From: Selaginella moellendorffii | Taxonomy: Eukaryota; Streptophyta; Lycopodiopsida; Selaginellales; Selaginellaceae | Direction of reading: 5' to 3' | NCBI RefSeq assembly: GCF_000143415.4 | Contig: NW_003314367.1 | Location: forward strand, 90,598-154,597 | Length of the DNA stretch: 64,000 nucleotides | Shown: piece by piece, positions 56,769 through 64,000 of the stretch | How the letters are laid out: the number at the start of each line of letters is the position of its first letter | Numbering within the stretch: position 1 is the stretch's first letter | The notes under the pieces: generated by a model | The model's database searches: none | What the model saw: the letters and a program-made list of their open reading frames with translations, nothing else | Told to the model about the DNA's origin: nothing | Position numbers and translations under genes: made by a program

Positions 56769-59700
56769 CTAAGCAATGAAGGAATCAATCTCTAGCTTTG
56801 CACTCCTTGATCTCCTTCTGAGCATCATGATACTTCCTGGAAAGAGTCTTGGGGTCTTTCTTATGAAGACAAAGGCTTTCTGGCCACTTCCACCATCAGT
56901 CGCAGACGCTTCCAAGCAACCAGCTTCTTTCAAGCTGTTGATCTCGCGTGCAAGTTTTCGAGCTCCATGGATGCTCTTAAACTTTCCAGTGTACTTCAGC
57001 TCTTCCTGTGAACTTTCCAGAAAAGTCCGTACGTCAGGATGATCGGATAGATTACACTTTCGCGCAGACCGTCTCCAGGTGAACTCTGGGCATCTAATAT
57101 GAGACAAATTCTCCACCCGTGACTTTGCGAGATCCAGCATCATCTCCGGCAGCATCATCCAGTTATCTTCCTTCTCGAGAGCTTCTCTCAAGATCAAGCC
57201 AAGTGTGACCCCTTCAACTTTTCCAGAAGCTGCTCGTTGCCAAGCCAAACGAGGACACTCATCCAAATCTTTCAGCCTCGAGTGGCCTGGACGTTATCAT
57301 CTCGCAAAGCTTTGTGAAGGATGCCAAGATTCCCGGGTTTTGCTTCAAAGCGGGGAATCCTTCATGGCACTTGAAGAGCAACGAGTAAAGAGTGTCGGTC
57401 ACACTCTTTACTCGTTCGTACGAACAGCTGAACGACTCGGTTGTGCGAATGCTGCCTTCCAGCGTATTCATGCAACCCTCTACCGAGAAGAGCAGTGTCC
57501 ATTTGTTTCCATCCACTCGAAGGAGAGCTTCCACAAGATCACTGCCCGCATTGCCTTTGATAAGAGAGTTGAGAAGCTTCAGTTCGTCCACCAGCAGAAA
57601 GGCTTCAAACTCTTCCGAATTGTGGATGGAAACGTCCATGACCATCTCGCAAAGCCTGGTAAAGAACAAACGGACCCTCCGTCTTTCAGGATCTTATGAT
57701 CGGCACTTACGGAGCAAATCCCGCAGGGACCTTGCCTCCAGTTCACGCGTCGTTTTGCTTATCACCTGCTGCAGCAAAGCGGCCACGAACGAATTCAGCA
57801 GCTCCGGATTGGCGAGCAATGCAAAAACTCTCACCACTTCAACGAGAAGTGGCGGAGCAACTTCTTCCAGATTGTTCCTTTGCGTGACCATCGAAAACAA
57901 TCTTTGCTTTGCCTGGAGTTCAAGCTTGTCGTGCTGTAGGACTAGAGAACACCAGTCTTTAGATTCTCCAAGAACTCCGGAAGAAAGTGATCGAGAACCT
58001 GAGACACCATATTCCAGCACCCGTGGAGTCTTCGAGCTTCTCCCGGACCGAGAACTTATAAAGTGGCACAGCAAGCAAATCTTCCGAGCGACATGAAACG
58101 CAGCTGCCAAGCAATCCAAGTTCTTGAGCTCCAAGGCAAGATGGACAAAGTTCTCCACCTCGTCTTCGAAACGCTCCTCGCTAAGGAGCTTGTCAACGAT
58201 GACAGTGGCATAAGCATTCCATCCATGTGACTTCACTGCTAAAGCAAGCACTTTCGCCGCCTCCAGGCTTCCAATCCCGGAAAGTAAGAATTTCTTGTTC
58301 GGAACCGCTGCGTCATAGTTCCTTGCTAGAACTTCCAGAGCTTTAAGGACTTCGTCTTTACCTCCAATGCCTACGCAAACTTTTAGCAGCCTGTGAATGT
58401 GATCACGAGCACTAATGCTCCAGTCATGAGCCTTGATCACCTCCGGTAGACCCTCAAGTACCTGCTGGAGAAACGCTACTTCTTTCTTTTCCTCCAGCAT
58501 ATCCAAGGCCGCACACGAAACCATGTATACGTCACTGCTGTCGGCCAAACGACCACCACTGCATGATTTTCGTAGCCACTGTTTTCACGATCGCCGAGGA
58601 TCCAGACGCAAACTTCTAAAGTCCACCCTGATCAAGCTACTTTTGTGATGATTGTCATCTTGGAGATGCAAGCCGCTAAAGTCGACGTCGAGGCTGGTGC
58701 TGTATCTCGAGAACGACTCAACCTTGCCGTTTTTAAGCTGGTCGCTGATGAGCGCTGGAGCTGCCTGGATTCTTGCGATGGCTTCAAAGCAACTCCAAAG
58801 TCATGCTATCTCTGCCCTTGAGTTTCATCAAATCTAGATCGGTTTTCGAGTATTGGTGCTGCAATGGAATCACCATCTTCTTTGGAGCATCGTCTTTCTC
58901 GAAGCCATGCATGAGAGCCGATCGCGTCGCCAAGCAAGCTTCCAAAAAACCGGGAACTCTTGTCAAGTTCTTGGCCAGCAAGTTGAAAACCATGCACGGC
59001 GTGGTGCCTTGAGTGACTTTGACCAAGTGGTGCTCGCAGTCGGCGAAGAAAACCGCGTAGTAAAACGCTCCTGGCGATGGCCTCTCGTGTCCAAGGATGG
59101 TCTTGGTCTTGTCCTTGTGTCTTACCACAAAAATTCCGAGCTCGATACCGGACGAGAGTGGGAACTTCCATGATCATGGTGGCAAAAACTCCACGCTCGA
59201 CTCTGTCATGAAACTGGAAGTTGCCATCGCCCTCAAAGCCAGACCTTCCAAGTTTCGTGCATCCATCGCAAGGCCCATTTCCACGGCTGTTCCCTTACTT
59301 CGAAGGAGGCTTTGGAGGCATCTATGGTTTTGCTGGAACTCAAGAAGGAGGTAACCGCTGGAGCTGGGAAATACCTTGGTTGGGGGACTTCTTCGGTGCC
59401 ATGGAGCCAGATCTTTGATGGCCACTGGCGGCGAAAAGATGTGACGCTTGGGGCCGACCATTCCATTCCAGCGCCGCCAGCAGTTCATCACTTCAAGAAG
59501 AAAGAATATCTTTCAGCAAAGGACCAAAACAAAAGCTTACTTTGCAGCGGCCATGAGAGAAAAAAAATCCCTCCTGTGAGTGAAGAACCCTTAAGAGTGA
59601 AAAGAATCATTGCATGGAAGGAAAAAGAGAAGGAAGATCACTCAGATATTTTTTTTAAAGCACCTCTTTGAAGCGCCACTCGCCGCTGCTCACGAGCCTG

Positions 59701-59850
59701 CGCAGTACTCCCGAAACTCTTCCTTGAGGAAATCCAACAAGTCAATTCGCTATCGAGCAGCGTCTTCGTCGTCACAAGCGATAGCCGAGACCCTGAGAAC
59801 TTCTTGCTTGGTGCATATGGTGCAAAGGTAGCATTGCTAACAACATATAC
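56769..59850 (-). pseudogene. 2OG-Fe(II) oxygenase-like large protein (copy 2), decayed
   Basis: The minus strand keeps an N-terminal piece (LLDFLKEEFREYCAGS, about 59730), then GDGNFQFHDRVERGVF with an HxD pair and HERPSPGAFYYAVFFADCEH with the distal His (about 59050), then KVTQGTTPCMVFNLLAKN. Those features suggest a prolyl-4-hydroxylase-like 2OG oxygenase domain. A helical C-terminal half follows (FLLSGIGSLEAAKVLALAVK, SHGWNAYATVIVDKLL). The frame is broken by stops near 59755 and 59690, a shift near 58560 and a deletion near 57260 relative to copy 1. No complete protein can be made. It may still be transcribed. Confidence 0.7.
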
Positions 59851-59860
59851 CAAGATTACA

Positions 59861-61058
59861 TTACTTGCTTATTGCCATGGCCACGCTTTCCCTTGCCAGA
59901 CAATCCATGGCCACTACTCCCGTAGCTATTGCCGATAAATTTCCTTGCTACAAGAGAAATAGTATCAGAAGAAGGAAGAAAAAAGGAAAAGCTTACATGC
60001 TTTTCGATCAGCCTGGTAAATGAACTGTCCAGGGCATTCCTGAAAGAGACAAAAACCTTCAGAAAAATAAAAGCTGTCCAAATTTCTTACTTGTGTAATC
60101 CTTGCGGCACTAGCAGAATAACTTGCTCCTTCAAAAGATCCACCTATAAGGCAAACCACAAGCAATCCATAACTGTAATACAAGCTATAAACTAGATACC
60201 TTGTCCACGATGATCGTGTCCTGGTCCTTGACATCTAGGCCCTTATAGTTGACAACAAATTCCTGTTTCAAGCAACTAGAGATTACCATCTTTGTTGAGC
60301 TATCTACAAGGCCAATATACACACCTCGTTCTTGCTTGCAAGGATGACACTAAACGCACCTCCACCAGCGACCAAAGCCTCATCTCCCTTGATCGCCACC
60401 AATGTAGTTGTCAAGAAAGGCCACCACAGGTGATACTGGAAAACATCATGAATTATTCTCAGCATCATGTTCGTCTATGTCGCAAACCTTTTCAGAGAAA
60501 ATTTCTATGGGTCTCTTGCCATTCACCGAGGACTCGTCATCTTCCCATCTGCTTGGGAAAGGACCATCCGGATCGTCTTTCATGTCCAGAGCCTTCTGTA
60601 TGAAGATGGAAATCTCACTGTTCATCCTGCAAGGACCAGAGGGACGAGCCACGAAATGAAATAAGAAATAACCCGGCGACTTGCATTTGAAAGGCCACCT
60701 CGACAGCTTCCTTGGAAAACCCATAGCGCTGAAAGGATTCCTCCAAGAGCTTTCCAAGTCTGTAGCAATTCTCCTCCATGAAAGGAATCGTTTCTGCGAA
60801 AAGCCAGAGATTAAACTTGGATCTCTAGTGTTAGCTCACCTCTGTGCACAGTCCACTGTGCCTCGTGCATGCGAACGATGGTTATCGTTTCTCCTTCGCC
60901 TAATTCATAGCCCTTGATCTTGTGCTGAAAGCCAAAAAGTCAGGTAGGTCGCGTTCATAGATTTATTTGCTCACAATGAACGCGACGTGCTCCAAGTGAT
61001 CCCTCTCCGCTCTGGCATACTGAATTCCTCCTTCCGCCTTCTCTTCAACGTTGATCAT
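59861..61058 (-). CDS. Conserved-looking protein of unknown function
   Basis: Several short exons with proper GT-AG introns join in frame. They encode MINVEEKAEGGIQYARAERD, HKIKGYELGEGETITIVRMH, ETIPFMEENCYRLGKLLEES, a negatively charged segment (DDPDGPFPSRWEDDESS), YHLWWPFLTTTLVAIKGDEA, DVKDQDTIIVD and a C-terminal LDSSFTRLIEKHQGNLSAIA, ending SVAMAISK. The protein is about 270 residues and mixed alpha/beta, with no signal peptide, metal site or nucleotide motif I can recognise. Clean splicing and absence of stops argue for a working gene. I cannot assign a family. Confidence 0.6.
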
Positions 61059-61299
61059 CCTTCAACCCCTAATTGAATAGTCACAGGATAATCTAATATA
61101 AAACTAGCTTTTTTTGTTTTAGCAAATCCTATCCAGTTAGGGTTCGCCTACAAACTGGAGGGCGTCACCTTACAAATTATCAAGTCATGGAGGCGAAGGA
61201 CCTCGTGCAAGCACAAATGGATTCACAAGCATAAGTCAAGATCCTTGTGAAGTCCAGAGTGAGAAAACACGATAGTTAGATAAAAGTGGAGTCGCTCAC

Positions 61300-61900
61300 T
61301 TACTTTCAGAGTTTGAATTCCTCGCAGTACGAGCCATGAATCGAATGGTGAGGCCAGCGAGCTACAATTCCTGCGGCACTAGTCACTGATCGCACAAGTG
61401 CTCCTGCCATGACCTCCAAGGAACTTGGTCGCAGAGTTATCCACTCTCAGAACTTTGACACTAATCAAGTGACAACCTGCTTTAGCGGCTTGAGCTGGAC
61501 GGGAGTACCAAAAGTATTGTCCACGACAAGAACGCATCCATATTTCTTGTACAACTTTGAAATCGCTGGAATGTCCGCAACGTTACTAAACTGGAAAATC
61601 TACCTGAATCACCGCCCTCCAGCGCTGCAATTGCGTCCCCTACTTCCTTGGTGTTTGGAGAACCGTACCTCCTGTAGACGTGAGCAGCTCCAGCGTAGTC
61701 GGAAAATCTGTTGACAAAGTTATTCGCAAAAGCCAGGCACAGCGCTTGGCACTACCTTTGGCAAGCGGCTTTCCTGAATGGCAGCAAAGAGTAGCGACTT
61801 CGAAATCCATCACTTCGTTTGCCAAGAGCTCTGCGAAAGTAGGAATCAAGGGTAAGCTCTTGCTGCATGTAATGCCAAATTGAAGTTCACCTGGATTTAA
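61300..61900 (-). pseudogene. Cys/Met-metabolism PLP enzyme, pseudogene fragment
   Basis: The minus strand, across frames, reads DYAGAAHVYRRYGSPNTKEV, DAIAALEGGDSG, then DIPAISKLYKKYGCVLVVDN with TFGTP, LKPLKQ and NSATKFLGGHGRST. VDNTFGTP carries the Asp that contacts the PLP ring nitrogen, and SATKFLGGH the lysine that binds PLP. These are the hallmarks of cystathionine gamma-synthase/methionine gamma-lyase/O-acetylhomoserine sulfhydrylase enzymes. Stops, frame changes and a missing middle part make it nonfunctional. Confidence 0.8.
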
Positions 61901-61951
61901 AATGTAAAGTTTGAAGCATCTGTACATATTAGACACTGGCTTCACTTGAAA

Positions 61952-64000
61952 CTACATAAAAGGGACCTGATCACGGTACTCGAGCAGCTGTTTGGACAGG
62001 GCAAGAGGAACATGAGCTCTCACTAGTGTTCCTGAATCTGTGTACTCCTGCAAAACCACAAAGTTTTGATTAATTCCCAACGAAACAGAAGACTACCTCA
62101 TGTTCCACAACACCACGCCTGTGGATCATGTCCACGAGATCCCCCTTGCTATACGGGACAATGGCTTCCACTCGCACAAGTAAATCCTGCAAAAACATTT
62201 TTGAGTTCTCTGAATGAATGAACTTTGTAAACCTTGAGTTTTGTTTCCACAGCGTCAAAAAATTCTTGAATGCCTTCTCCGGTTAAGGCTGATACGCAGA
62301 TTGCACCTTGTTGTTTGGCTTCCGCTCTCAAGGCATCTGGATCCTCAGCTTTGTCAATCTTACACAAAAGTGAGCGCCATCAGTAACTTCGCAGACATGT
62401 ACAGAATTACCTTATTCCACACTGAAAGTCGAGGAATGTGTTGAACATCTAGCTCAGCAAGAACTTCGTCAACAGCTTTTGTTTGTTCAGGTGCCATTGA
62501 ATGACTGTAACAAACACTAATCAAAACACAAAGCAAACAAAAGATGAAGGCTAACCTTCTATCTACAACATGTAGGATCAAAGACGAATCGCTGATCTCT
62601 TCTAACGTTGCACGAAATGCGGCAACCTACAAACAAAGTTAAGTACGCAAGCTCATATGTCACGAACTTACAAGTTGTGTCGGAAGCTTTTGGATAAAAC
62701 CCACAGTATCTGTAAACAAACATTCCTTTCCATTCGGAAGCTGCAAAGGATACAAAATCAACAAAAGAACAATGCTTACATGAGGCTCACCTGTACACGT
62801 CTCGTAATAGGATCTAGTGTGGCAAAAAGTTTATCTTCTGCTAGAACACCAGCATTACTAAGCTTGTTCAAAAGTGTGCTCTTGCCAGCATTTGTATAGC
62901 CAACCTGTGGAATCTCTAATGAACTTACAAGAAAAGAGCCAAGAGATATGTACCAGAGAAATAACAGGGATAGGAACCGATGCTCTCCGGTTTCTATACT
63001 GTTGCCTGTGGTCACGTACCGACTCGAGATTCTTCCTCAGCTCGGCAATCTTAAAAAGCCACAAACTTTAGTTTCAGTGTGCGAAATCACCGAGCTTGCC
63101 TTTGTTCTAAGGATACGTTTATCAACTTCAATCTGCTTCTCTCCCATACCCTTCACCATACCTCCTGCTTGTCTTTCAAGGTGAGTCCAAAGTTTTGTCA
63201 ATCGCGGCAGCTGGTACTCAAGTTGAGCCAGCTCTACCTTGAAGAATGAAAAAAGATAAAAAAATAAGTTACAGCACAAAATCCGGTGAAACCACAACCT
63301 GCAAAGCCGCTTCACGCGTCGCTGCTCTCTGGCTAAAGATGTCGAGAATCAGAGCTGTGCGGTCACAAACCCGAACGTCATCACCAAATGCCTTTTCTAA
63401 GTTTCTTAGCTGCCTGGAATGGAGAAGACGATGTTATAGAGAGATCCTGAAGTTCTTGCCATTCTTACCCCGGCGATATTTCGTCATCCAAGATCACCGT
63501 CTCAACGTCTAGAGCCTGGACAGCGGTCTTCACCTCCGCAACTTTCCCAGACGCCATGTAAGTTCTCGGATTTGGATAACCTAGCCTTAAGAACCCGGAC
63601 AAAAGTAAAAGCCTCGTAAAAGCGAAGCTTGGAAACTTGACACGTACTTTTGATATGTGGATCCAACCACGGCCAGTCCGGCTGTGTCGGCAAGCTGCTC
63701 GAGCTCCTTGAGTGACTCATCGATGCTAAACAATGCGCGATGCCTTTTCATCTCGACTCCCACGAGAAACGCTTTCTCTTGATAAATCTACATGCGGGGA
63801 GTCCCAATCATCGACCAGAAAGAAGAAATCAATCGTAATTTCTTACCTCTCGATTGTTGCGAATCACAAAGCGATCGCTGGAATCCTCACTATCAGTCAC
63901 AGACGACGACACCGTAATGCTCCGACCTGGCGAAGAGCTCGCGGGAGCTTCCTCCTCTCGCGGCGGCATTGGCAGCTCCACAAGCGGAAATTCGCCCCCA
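61952..64000 (-). CDS. HFLX: HflX-type GTP-binding protein, 5' end beyond window
   Basis: A ribosome-associated GTPase. In bacteria HflX splits stalled ribosomes; plant copies are usually plastid. The frame is open to the right edge ([20 protein letters not shown]), so the true start, probably with a transit peptide, is outside. In order: [20 protein letters not shown] (HflX N-domain), [17 protein letters not shown], the P-loop GYTNAGKST, the TLDPITRR switch region, and a DTVGF-type G3 box in the exon near 62690. G4 follows in [12 protein letters not shown] and SALTGEGI marks G5. The protein ends [11 protein letters not shown] at 61952. About twelve exons, with no breaks seen. Confidence 0.92.

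Overview
The window is nuclear DNA of a vascular plant. Genes have many short introns (mostly about 50-100 bp), sit only tens of bp apart on both strands, and encode a flagellar protein (CFAP57) alongside plastid and mitochondrial proteins and a mannosylglycerate-hydrolase-type GH63 enzyme. That combination fits a lycophyte with motile sperm, most likely Selaginella (inference; no search was run).

Layout. 1-7042: a decayed Ty3/gypsy element (plus strand, 175-bp LTRs) with an inverted LTR fragment and TA microsatellite at its left end and a 1.6-kb insertion in pol. 6926-9733: a recent 1,404-bp tandem duplication that starts inside the 3' LTR and carries broken pieces of an ADP-ribose/CDP-alcohol diphosphatase gene. 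9.7-32.1 kb: a dense gene island with a small hypothetical protein, CFAP57, a small basic protein, a D27-like carotene isomerase, a short class II small heat-shock protein behind an unknown ORF, a cytochrome P450, two tandem ADPRM-like phosphatases, a DEG14-like protease, a PRD1 meiotic protein and a GH63 glycosylglycerate hydrolase. 32.3-34.5 kb: pseudogene remnants. 35.2-55.4 kb: a second, minus-strand gypsy element split by two independent nested LTR elements, A and B, each with a perfect 5-bp target duplication, minus-strand tRNA-iMet-like primer sites and no recognisable gag-pol. 56-59.9 kb: a 5'-truncated germin-like gene and a decayed 2OG-Fe(II)-oxygenase-like gene whose paralogue lies on the other side of the transposon block. 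59.9-64 kb: an unknown conserved-looking gene, a PLP-enzyme pseudogene and the 3' part of a plastid-type HflX GTPase gene that runs off the right edge.

The genes do not form one pathway. The ordinary part is a compact plant gene island. The unusual part is the nested retroelement block: element B LTRs carry a conserved terminal hairpin and clustered ACGTG boxes, element A has a satellite-expanded 3' LTR, A and B LTRs share a poly(C)/poly(G) tract, and a B-like LTR fragment in opposite orientation lies inside A.
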